This document shows, piece after piece, positions 52,119 through 60,005 of a stretch of DNA of 64,000 nt; the first letter of the stretch is position 1, and each line of letters opens with the position of its first letter. The DNA comes from Methanosarcina sp. MTP4. Its GTDB lineage: Archaea; Halobacteriota; Methanosarcinia; Methanosarcinales; Methanosarcinaceae. Below the pieces are notes generated by a model, which was not told the origin of the DNA, made no database searches, and worked only from the letters and a program-made list of their open reading frames with translations. The stretch is from NCBI RefSeq assembly GCF_000970045.1, contig NZ_CP009505.1:62001-126000 (forward strand), given 5' to 3'. Both the position numbers and the translations under genes were made by a program.

Positions 52119-54059
52119 ATGGCAATCGGAAATGAGAATCAAGGAGCGGACGCTATCTCTGAAGAAGATATATTCCGGCAGATGGCTGAAGCAGTTGTTG
52201 ATGGAGACGACGATATCATAGAAGAACTTGCAAACAAGGTACTTGAGCTTAACATTGACCCATATACCGCAATCGTTGAAGGGCTTACCAAAGGCATGTC
52301 CGTTGTAAGTGACATGTATGAGAACGGGGAAGCCTTCGTCCCGAACCTCATGGTTTCCGCAGGTGCGATGTACGAAGGGCTGGATATCCTCTCTCCCTAC
52401 TTGAAGACTGATTCAACAAACAAGCCTTCGAAGATCATTATCGGGACAGTCGAAGGCGACGTGCACGACATCGGCAAGAACCTTGTCAAGACAATGATGA
52501 CCGCAGCTGGTTTTGACATGGTCGACCTGGGTTCGGACGTGACCCTCAGCAGTTTTGTAAGCAGCGCAAGGGACCAACAAGCCGATGCTATTTCCATGAG
52601 CACACTCATGACAACAACCATGCCCGGCATGGAAAAGGTCATTGAACAGCTCAAGGAAGAAGGGTTAAGGGACTCTCTTCTGGTCATGGTTGGCGGTGCT
52701 CCCATCAATGCGGACTATGCGGAAAAAATAGGGGCTGACGCAACAAAAAATGACGCAAGTCAAGCTACCGAATGGTTAACAGGAGCTATTGCCGAACTTC
52801 CAGATGCTGATCTGAGATGGAGTGAGAAACAGATCAGCCTTAACAAAGTAAAGTACAAGGAAGAGCTTGCAAAGAAGGTCACGGTCGAAGCCGTGGATAT
52901 AGGGCTCGAATCTGCAAAGGCTATCATCGAAGAGTTCGAGAGTGTGGGCGTAAAGACAAAGGAATCCATGACGCACACCGACAGGTCTCTCGCTGCCCTT
53001 GCTGATAAAAAGGTGGACCGTCTGCCTGTCTATCCTCTGGCATGCGGAGTCCTGAGGAAGTTTGCTCCCGTGACCTACAAGGAGTATGCCACAAACGAGG
53101 AGGCTTTCGTCCAGAGCGCTTACCTTGGATCAAAGTACCTGGACCTCGATATGTTTGTTGGGCTGGTCGACCTTTCCATCACCTCGGCGGACCTGGGATG
53201 CGGGATCAAGTTCCCTGAAGAAGATACTCCTTCCTCCGAGGGCCACCTTGAAGACTATGAAAAGATCGAGGTCCCCGAAGTCAAAGAAGGGACCCGGGCC
53301 TACGAACTGATTCAAGCAACAAAGCTTGGAAAAGCCAAACTGAACAGCGAATTGGAAACTCCGATGGTTGGCTTCCATGAAGGTCCCCTCCTTACCCTGA
53401 CCCAGCTCATGGGCGCAAGCCGGGTGCTCGGCGATATCAACACCAACCCTGATGTTGTGCTCAAAGCCGTGGACAAATGTGCGGACTACGTAGCCGAAGT
53501 CTCCAGGGCTTTCTTTGAGGAAGATGCCTGTGACGCGCTCTGTATCGACAACCTCTGGTCCAACAACGTCATCATGGGACACGACGACTACTGGAAGTTC
53601 GACGGGCAGTTTGTGTACGACAAGCACGTCCCGGTCTTCAAGGAATACAACCAGCCTTATATCGTCCACAACTGTGCCGATGCTGTCCACTACGATCTTC
53701 AGATTTCTAAGTTCGGGACAGCCCTGTACAGCTATGCCTATTATCCCTCAGGGAAGGATAAGGGCTCCTACAGTTACGACGAACTCATCCCGAAGTACGG
53801 GGAAACCTGCTGCATGATGGGTGAAGTGGACCCGATCCAGTTCCTGGACAACTCTCCGGAAGGCATCCAGAAAATTAGAAACGACACGGAAAGCAACCTG
53901 AGAGGTGCTGTCCAGACCCTTAAAGAGAACGGTTTACAGTCCAAGTACGTGCTGTCTACTGGCTGTGAAATCCCGCCCGGAGCACCTCTTGACACCTCGA
54001 AAGCAATGGTCGATGTAGTCAAGGAACTCGGACCTGAACTCCAGAAGATGATGGGATAA
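52119..54059 (+). CDS. mtsH: fused corrinoid protein/methyltransferase, methyl-sulfide (Mts) type
   Basis: The product is 646 residues. Residues 1-215 form a corrinoid-binding protein: helical cap, then GDVHDIGKN with His116 as the lower cobalt ligand, and SMSTLMTTTM. Residues 270-646 form a UroD-fold methyltransferase with a zinc site, His517 and Cys519 (HNCADAVH) and Cys616 (TGCEIPPG). Fusion of these parts is the mark of MtsD, MtsF and MtsH, which use dimethyl sulfide, methanethiol or methylmercaptopropionate and feed CoM. The letter H is chosen from remembered synteny with msmS and mrp and is not certain. AGGAGG lies 8 bases before the ATG. Expression probably depends on the Msr regulator and promoter module. 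Confidence 0.88.
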   Translation: MAIGNENQGADAISEEDIFRQMAEAVVDGDDDIIEELANKVLELNIDPYTAIVEGLTKGMSVVSDMYENGEAFVPNLMVSAGAMYEGLDILSPYLKTDSTNKPSKIIIGTVEGDVHDIGKNLVKTMMTAAGFDMVDLGSDVTLSSFVSSARDQQADAISMSTLMTTTMPGMEKVIEQLKEEGLRDSLLVMVGGAPINADYAEKIGADATKNDASQATEWLTGAIAELPDADLRWSEKQISLNKVKYKEELAKKVTVEAVDIGLESAKAIIEEFESVGVKTKESMTHTDRSLAALADKKVDRLPVYPLACGVLRKFAPVTYKEYATNEEAFVQSAYLGSKYLDLDMFVGLVDLSITSADLGCGIKFPEEDTPSSEGHLEDYEKIEVPEVKEGTRAYELIQATKLGKAKLNSELETPMVGFHEGPLLTLTQLMGASRVLGDINTNPDVVLKAVDKCADYVAEVSRAFFEEDACDALCIDNLWSNNVIMGHDDYWKFDGQFVYDKHVPVFKEYNQPYIVHNCADAVHYDLQISKFGTALYSYAYYPSGKDKGSYSYDELIPKYGETCCMMGEVDPIQFLDNSPEGIQKIRNDTESNLRGAVQTLKENGLQSKYVLSTGCEIPPGAPLDTSKAMVDVVKELGPELQKMMG

Positions 54060-55507
54060 ACAAATCCCATCTTCTTTCCTTTTCCAATAAACGCTTCCTG
54101 AAAAAAATCCACAAAAAACGAGGTAGCCCTCCGGGGCTCCCTAACCTCCATAAAAGAATCTGCCACTTAGATAAAATCCGGTTTGTATTTCAGAAAAATC
54201 CAACTTATAAAAAATTCAATTTCAGAATAATCCAAGCTCTTCACTGGCCTGCAAGGGAACTTCCTTTCAGGAAAAATTTCCAGGATGTGCTGGCAACCCC
54301 TGCAAAACGACTCACAAAACGAACCTTCAAAACAAACCTTCAAAACGAACCTTCAAAACGATCACTTGGGTGCCATTGCCCTATACGTCAGCGGAGAGCC
54401 TTATCATAATATATTGGTGTTGAGAGGTAGAAATGAATGAAAACTTCAGGAAAGTCCGGAACCGGAATAAACAAGGTCTCGACAACGGTTTCGATGAACA
54501 TTTTCGGGGTATATGACCACGGTTTCAACTGCTCTTCAAGTGTGGCTTCTTTCAGGTACTCGGTTCTTGAGTTTTGTCTACCGAGGTATGAAATCTGTGG
54601 AAGCCCTCTGAAAACGGTATGTTCCTCGATTACGGGAAGACCCGGATTCCTGCAAACGGACAGTTCGTCGAAAGCCGGGGAGCTGTCTTTCCCGGCGGGA
54701 ATGACTTATTCCGCTCTCGCAGAAGTGTGTGAAAACGATACGGAAAAGAAAATCTCCTTGAAAAGGCTGGTTTCCGGGTTATTGCATCTGCAGACGCTGC
54801 TCAGGAAAATTATCAGTGAATTTTGATTCAGTTATCTGAGACTTCCCTGAGTCATCTGCCTGCCCAAACCGGAAACTCCCGCAGTCAAAACCGTCAGCAG
54901 CGATTTCAGATCGGTGCAGGCATACTGACAAATTTCCAATAAACTAAATAAAACTGATGACAGTACCTTTCTCCTCTCTCAGGGTACTGTTATCACATGT
55001 ATCCCCCAAAGCAGACCTTCAATGCCCAATGCCTTTTCCCTGCACACTAACATTTGTTTTCCAGTGCATGGGGAAACATGGGATTTGTATTCCAGAAAGA
55101 AAATTCCCGGGCGGATACCTCCAGAAAGTCCGCATTTGCCATTTTAGCGGGTTTTTACGGCAGGGTTCGGGAAAAAGGGATCAGTAAGCAATGAATGAAA
55201 TCCAGGAACGAAATAAAGGATTCGATGCCTCGCCCCAGTAACCTCCAATCCCTGGGGGGAAATCGGTCTCCTAAATCCGGGAGTGGTGCCTTTCAAACCC
55301 TTATTTGCCATTTTTACGGGTTTGAAAGCGGTCCCCCTCCATCTTCTGAATTTTTGCAGAGGTTTGCATTTCCACTCTATAGTATGTTGCTAGATATGCT
55401 GCTATAATATATACTGCATGTGGAGTCCTGATTATCAACATCAATTACTATTTTATGAATCTGTATTATGCGTATAACGAGGAAACGAGGAAAAGGGTTG
55501 TGAGGAT
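54060..55507. other. long intergenic region between Mts and CobW genes
   Basis: 1.45 kb without a supported gene. A GC-rich hairpin-like stretch (GAGGT...ACCTC, 54121-54149) probably ends the Mts transcript. A 13-bp repeat AAAACGAACCTTC, four imperfect copies, is at 54304-54364; its core CGAACCTTC matches the 15-bp array at 40166. ATTTGCCATTTT(A/T)ACGGG occurs twice (about 55131 and 55303). Frames at 54437-54826 and 55195-55407 have no recognisable content; decayed coding sequence is possible. AT-rich TATA-like text lies at 55405-55425, upstream of the CobW gene. Confidence 0.6.
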
Positions 55508-56659
55508 ATGAGATGTATAATACTGGGAGGCTTCCTTGGAAGCGGAAAAACCACAACTATCAGGAAACTTGTGGAGACTCTGGGAAGAACGGGTGAAAAA
55601 ACGGCGGTAATCGTGAATGAAATCGGGGAAATCGGGATTGACGGGGATACGGTTTCTACCGGTGGGGTAGAGACCCGGGAAATTACCAGTGGATGCATTT
55701 GTTGCACTCTTAGGATCAGCTTGGAACAAACCCTGAGAGCCCTGATGCAAGACTACCACCCTGAAACAGTGATTGTCGAGCCCACGGGAATTGCTTTCCC
55801 TAAACAGATAAAAGACAACATTTCAGCCATGAATATCCCGGGGATTTCCATGGCTCCCATAGTGAACCTCCTTGATGCAAGCCGGTTTAAGCCTGAAGAA
55901 GGTCTCCAGAATTTCATTAAATATCAGATCGAGGACGCAGAAGTACTCTGCATCAACAAGGTCGACCTTATAGACCGGGTGCGCCTTCTGGAGATCTGTG
56001 TTTTCCTGCGTGAAATGAACCCGAAAGCCCGGATAATTCATTTTTCTGCCAGGGAAGGCGGGAAGCTCGAAGAGCTTATGGAAATACTGCTTGAAGGAAA
56101 TATCAAAAGCATCAAAAATACCACAATCATCAAAAGTAACAAAAGCAGTAAAGTGGAAATCTCTACAGTAGAAAGAATGCCTGCATATGACAGGATTCCA
56201 GTAGCTGGCAGGGTCCCAGTAGCCAAAAAAATGCCCCTGGAAGGGAAAAACTCGGTTGAAATGTCCGGAGTCTCGGCGTATTCCTCGGAGTTTGAAGTTT
56301 TTTCCGACAGCATGACCCTCGATGATGCGGTACTCGTTTCCAGGCAGGTTTTGGAAAGTATAAGGGGCAGGGCCAGGGACCTGAATCCCGACTTCACGGG
56401 ACACATAAAGCTTTCCTTCAGTCACCGGGGCACCCTTGTCCGGGGCAGTGTGACTTCTGCTGCCTCAAGCCCTGAAATCGAGATTTTCAAAAAGGGAAGT
56501 GATACAGGCTTGAAAATTAAGGTATTTTCCGCTGTTACGGATGTGTCCCAGAAAGCGCTGAGTGAAGTCATTAATGAAGCTGTAGCCGAACAGCTTGAAG
56601 AGGGGCAGATTGAAATCAAAAAGGTCTGGCAGGCAACTGCCAGTTCTCACGAACATTGA
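55508..56659 (+). CDS. CobW/G3E-family metal-chaperone GTPase
   Basis: The product is 383 residues. Walker A is GGFLGSGKTT (7-16). The family metal motif CICC is at Cys63-Cys66. VEPTGIAFP and NKVDL are the further GTPase motifs. CobW-type proteins deliver cobalt, zinc or nickel to client proteins. Residues about 195-255 form a variable, repeat-like Lys/Ser/Val-Pro linker before the C-terminal domain. Its place after the Mts gene suggests that it serves cobalt or zinc needs of the corrinoid methyltransferases; that is inference. GAGG lies just before the ATG. Confidence 0.85.
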   Translation: MRCIILGGFLGSGKTTTIRKLVETLGRTGEKTAVIVNEIGEIGIDGDTVSTGGVETREITSGCICCTLRISLEQTLRALMQDYHPETVIVEPTGIAFPKQIKDNISAMNIPGISMAPIVNLLDASRFKPEEGLQNFIKYQIEDAEVLCINKVDLIDRVRLLEICVFLREMNPKARIIHFSAREGGKLEELMEILLEGNIKSIKNTTIIKSNKSSKVEISTVERMPAYDRIPVAGRVPVAKKMPLEGKNSVEMSGVSAYSSEFEVFSDSMTLDDAVLVSRQVLESIRGRARDLNPDFTGHIKLSFSHRGTLVRGSVTSAASSPEIEIFKKGSDTGLKIKVFSAVTDVSQKALSEVINEAVAEQLEEGQIEIKKVWQATASSHEH

Positions 56660-56693
56660 AAATGGTAACTTTTCATAATTGGGGCAACAGTCT

Positions 56694-56940
56694 TCCCCCT
56701 TCTTTCCCTCTCTTCATTCCGTCTCTTCTCTTTTCATTCCTTTTCTCCTCTTTTCTCCCCTCTTCATTCCTTATCTTCTCTTTTCACTCCTCCTATTTTC
56801 TTTTAACCCCTCATCTTCTCTTTTTATTCCTTTTTTCCTCTTTTCACTCCTTCTCTCTTCTTTTCATTCCGTTTTTCTTCTCTTTCCTGCTCTTTTCCTT
56901 TTTCTTTTCTTCTTTTTCTTTATCCTTGTGCTGTTACCCT
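56694..56940 (+). repeat. pyrimidine-rich tract with irregular repeats
   Basis: About 245 bases consist almost wholly of C and T on the plus strand, with recurring CATTCC and TCTTCTCTTTT units of 20-28 base spacing. It ends about 120 bases before RuBisCO. The frame is open through it and joins the RuBisCO frame, but the Phe/Leu/Ser-rich product is an artefact. Confidence 0.85.
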
Positions 56941-57059
56941 GCCTCCAAAGCTTTCAAATGAACAAATTTTTATTTACGTTCAGATACTTCCTTCAATCAG
57001 AACTTCATTTTTATCATATAGGAGAAGAATTAACTCTATACAAACAAGGAGATAAAATA

Positions 57060-58340
57060 ATGCGCAGGGACTACGTAGACCCGGGCTACAGCCCGAAAGA
57101 CACAGATCTGATCTGTGAATTCCACATTGAACCGGCAGCAGGAGTAAGTTTTGAGGAAGCTTCCACCCATATGGCGGGGGAAAGTTCCATCGATTCCTGG
57201 ACTGAAATTTCTACCCTGAGCCCCGAGCTTGCGGCAAAACTGAAACCCCATGTCTTTTATCTGGACGAGGGGACAAAATCGGTTCGAGTGGCTTATTCTG
57301 AAGAGCTCTTTGAACTCGGGTCCGTCCCCCAGGTTCTTAGTGCGGTGGCAGGCAACATTTTCAGCATGAAGATTGTGGATAACCTGCGCCTGCAGGATAT
57401 CAGCTTCCCGAAATCCATGCTCCGGGAGTTCAAGGGGCCGAACTTCGGGCTTTCCGGGATCCGGGATATCGTAGGGATTAAAAATAGGCCCCTGATCGGG
57501 ACAATCGTCAAGCCGAAAGTAGGCCTGACCTCGGAAATGCATGCGGAAGTGGCATACAATGCTTTTGCAGGGGGCTGTGACCTTGTAAAGGATGACGAGA
57601 ACCTTACCGACCAGAAGTTCAATAGGTTTGAAAAGAGGGCCGAACTCACCCTGAAACTTGCGGAAAAGGCGGAAGTCGAGACCGGGGAACGGAAGATGTA
57701 CCTGTGCAACATCACGGCTCCTACCTGTGAAGAAATGATCCGGCGCCTGCATGTGCTAAAAGACCTCGGAGCAAGTTACGCCATGATCGACATCGTGCCC
57801 ACGGGCTGGACAGCCCTCCAGACTCTCCGGGAAGCAGCTGAAGACGAAGGCCTGGCGCTCCACGCCCACCGCTGCATGCACTCGGCATTCACAAGGAACC
57901 CCAGGCACGGGGTCAGCATGTTGCTAGTAGCTAAACTCTGTCGGCTGATCGGGCTTGACCAGCTCCATATAGGTACTGTCGTCGGGAAGATGCACGGGGA
58001 TAAAGACGAAGTCCTTTCGATTAGGGACGAGTGTGTACTCGAGACCGTGCTCGCAGATCCCGGACAGAGTGTCCTTGCCCAGGACTGGGAAGGAATCAAA
58101 CCTATGTTCCCGGTAGCCTCGGGAGGGCTTGCCCCAACCATGATCCCGGACCTCTACTCCATCTTCGGAAAAGACGTTATCATGCAGTTTGGCGGCGGAA
58201 TCCATGCCCATCCTATGGGAACTGCACCTGGAGCAACTGCCTGCAGGCAGGCGCTTGAAGCCAGCATGGAAGGTTTCACCCTGGAAGAATATGCGAAGGA
58301 CCGGAAAGAACTCGGGGCTGCCCTTGAAAAATGGGCCTGA
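57060..58340 (+). CDS. rbcL: RuBisCO large subunit, archaeal form III
   Basis: The product is 426 residues from ATG 57060 with AAGGAG 8 bases upstream; the long upstream open frame is excluded. The catalytic TIVKPKVGL has Lys151 and Lys153. The carbamylated-lysine motif is DLVKDDEN (Lys177, Asp179, Glu180). AHRCMHSAF and HIGTVVGKMHG (loop 6-like) and GGGIHAHPMG follow. Form III enzymes carboxylate ribulose-1,5-bisphosphate made from AMP or PRPP, in nucleotide salvage rather than a full Calvin cycle. The other AMP-pathway genes are not in the window. Confidence 0.97.
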   Translation: MRRDYVDPGYSPKDTDLICEFHIEPAAGVSFEEASTHMAGESSIDSWTEISTLSPELAAKLKPHVFYLDEGTKSVRVAYSEELFELGSVPQVLSAVAGNIFSMKIVDNLRLQDISFPKSMLREFKGPNFGLSGIRDIVGIKNRPLIGTIVKPKVGLTSEMHAEVAYNAFAGGCDLVKDDENLTDQKFNRFEKRAELTLKLAEKAEVETGERKMYLCNITAPTCEEMIRRLHVLKDLGASYAMIDIVPTGWTALQTLREAAEDEGLALHAHRCMHSAFTRNPRHGVSMLLVAKLCRLIGLDQLHIGTVVGKMHGDKDEVLSIRDECVLETVLADPGQSVLAQDWEGIKPMFPVASGGLAPTMIPDLYSIFGKDVIMQFGGGIHAHPMGTAPGATACRQALEASMEGFTLEEYAKDRKELGAALEKWA

Positions 58341-58406
58341 AAATAAAAACGAGCATGAAATTCTCTGAAAAATATAAACAAAATACCTGAGCGGGGTTTT
58401 GCGTCT

Positions 58407-59507
58407 GTGCAGGCTGAAAACGGAAGTGGAATAAAGACCCGGGTTTTCCGGGTTTCGGACGAAAATTTTGATGCCGTGCTCGAAGAGGCGGCGGAGCTTA
58501 TAAGGAAAGGCGGGACCGTAGCCTTTCCCACGGAAACCGTCTACGGGCTCGGAGCGGACGGGCTCCTCCCGGAAGCTGTCCGGAAGATTTTCGAGGCGAA
58601 ACAGAGGCCTCCGGGAAACCCCCTTAGCCTGCTGATCCATTCCAGGGAAGACCTCCAACAAATTGTGAGGGACGTCCCGGAAAACGCTTTCAAGCTTATG
58701 GATGCCTTCTGGCCGGGCCCCCTCACTCTCGTGCTGGAAAAAAGTGATTCAGTTCCCGCAATTACCTCCGGGAACCTCCCGTCTGTCGGGGTCCGGATGC
58801 CTGACCACAGGATTCCCCTGGAACTTGTGAAAAGGGCCGGAAGACCCCTTGCAGCCCCCAGTGCCAACCTTTCGGGAAGGCCCAGCCCCAGTTCGGCGGC
58901 CCATGTGCTTGCCGACCTCGAGGGGAGGATCGATGCGGTGCTTGACGGGGGCGCTGTTACGATCGGGGTTGAGTCTACGGTTGTGGATCTGACTGCCGAA
59001 CCTCCTGTTGTCCTTCGGCCCGGGGCAATCGGGCTCGAAGCCCTTGAAGAAATCATTGGAGAGGTCAGGCTCGGATACGAGAACGCAAATGAAGCGGCAG
59101 GAGAGATTTCATCCGAAAAACGAGCCGGGCAAAAGTACGGGCATTACACTCCGGATACTGCGGTCGTGCTTGTAGAAGGGGAAGGGGATCAGGTTTCTGA
59201 AAAAATCGGGGAACTCGCAGGTATTTTCCAGAAGGACGGGCTGAAGGTCGGGTTCCTGCTGAGTGAGGAAAGTGCAAGTTTCCTGAATTCGAAAGGGCTG
59301 CGTTCAGAAGATTCGGAAGAGTGGTTTTTGCTGGGAGGACGGGAAGAGCCAGATACGGTTGCCCGAAGACTTTTTGAAGGGCTCAGGATTCTTGACTTGA
59401 AAGGCTTTGATGTGATCCTGGCTGACGGTTCTTTTAGTAATACGGGACTTGGACTCGCACTCCTGAACCGGCTGAAAGAGGCTGCTTCCACCAAGTTTGA
59501 GGTCTGA
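58407..59507 (+). CDS. sua5: threonylcarbamoyl-AMP synthase (Sua5/TsaC)
   Basis: The product is 366 residues from GTG 58407. The YrdC domain (1-220) contains GGTVAFPTETVYGLGADG, read in part as AFPTETVYGLG, KQRPPGNPLSLLI, and PSANLSGRPSPS. A linker and a C-terminal Sua5 domain follow (GQKYGHYTPDT; VILADGSFSNTGLGLALLNR). It makes threonylcarbamoyl-AMP for t6A37 in tRNAs that read ANN codons, including the tRNA-Met type present here. No strong ribosome-binding site is seen. Confidence 0.93.
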   Translation: MQAENGSGIKTRVFRVSDENFDAVLEEAAELIRKGGTVAFPTETVYGLGADGLLPEAVRKIFEAKQRPPGNPLSLLIHSREDLQQIVRDVPENAFKLMDAFWPGPLTLVLEKSDSVPAITSGNLPSVGVRMPDHRIPLELVKRAGRPLAAPSANLSGRPSPSSAAHVLADLEGRIDAVLDGGAVTIGVESTVVDLTAEPPVVLRPGAIGLEALEEIIGEVRLGYENANEAAGEISSEKRAGQKYGHYTPDTAVVLVEGEGDQVSEKIGELAGIFQKDGLKVGFLLSEESASFLNSKGLRSEDSEEWFLLGGREEPDTVARRLFEGLRILDLKGFDVILADGSFSNTGLGLALLNRLKEAASTKFEV

Positions 59508-59560
59508 GGTCTGAGGTCTGAGGCTTTCCCGGAAAGAGAACATTTGAGGAGGATAGGTCT

Positions 59561-59791
59561 TTGAAAGCGGAGAAAAAGGAAATTCTGGAAAAGGAAATGG
59601 CATACAAACAGGTCCTGGAAAAAAACAAAAAGATGAACAGGATTAACCTGGGTATACTGGCTCTCGGGTTATTGCTTACTGCTTTGGGCATCGAGATAGG
59701 GAGGTACATCCTCTGGGCCGGGATTTTTGTCTTCTTTGTTACTGCAGTATCAAGTATCATCGCTTCAAAGTCCAGGCGCAGGCTTAAATGA
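59561..59791 (+). CDS. small membrane protein
   Basis: The product is 76 residues from TTG 59561, supported by GGAGGAT 7 bases upstream. A charged N-terminal helix (KAEKKEILEKEMAYKQVLEK) precedes two membrane segments (LGILALGLLLTALGIEIG, then ILWAGIFVFFVTAVSSIIA) and a basic tail. It follows sua5 by about 50 bp. Function unknown. Confidence 0.7.
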   Translation: MKAEKKEILEKEMAYKQVLEKNKKMNRINLGILALGLLLTALGIEIGRYILWAGIFVFFVTAVSSIIASKSRRRLK

Positions 59792-59799
59792 AAGTAAAG

Positions 59800-59941
59800 T
59801 GTGTGAAGCTAAGGTTACTGAAGCTAGAGTTACTGAAGTTAAAGTGACCGGAGTTAAGGTTACTGAAGTTAAAGTGACCGGAGTTAAGGTTACTGAAGTT
59901 AAAGTGGCCGGAGTTAAGGTTACTGAAGTTAAAGTGACGGC
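59800..59941 (+). repeat. 30-bp tandem repeat (two 15-bp half units)
   Basis: Three full 30-bp copies from 59831, each TACTGAAGTTAAAGTG followed by (A/G)CCGGAGTTAAGGT, with a diverged beginning and a partial end. It separates the small membrane protein from the DNA polymerase gene. An open frame across it codes for VTEVKVTGVK repeats and is not taken as a gene. Confidence 0.9.
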
Positions 59942-60005
59942 TAAAGTGGTAAACTATTGAAAATAAGATACATCTGCTGTTTTTCTGGAAAAGAGGCTGC
60001 TTCCC

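Noticed and set aside
54369-54392. Possible sixth promoter module (GTGCCATTGCCCTATACG)
   Set aside because: The A-tract and the spacing do not match the other five sites, and the TATA part is poor.
54437-54826. 129-residue frame downstream of the Mts gene
   Set aside because: Ser-rich, no motif; other frames nearby look equally possible. Possibly decayed coding DNA, but not supportable as a gene.
56679-57059. In-frame extension of RuBisCO through the pyrimidine tract
   Set aside because: Ser/Phe/Leu low complexity, a strong AAGGAG before ATG 57060, and family length all support the internal start.
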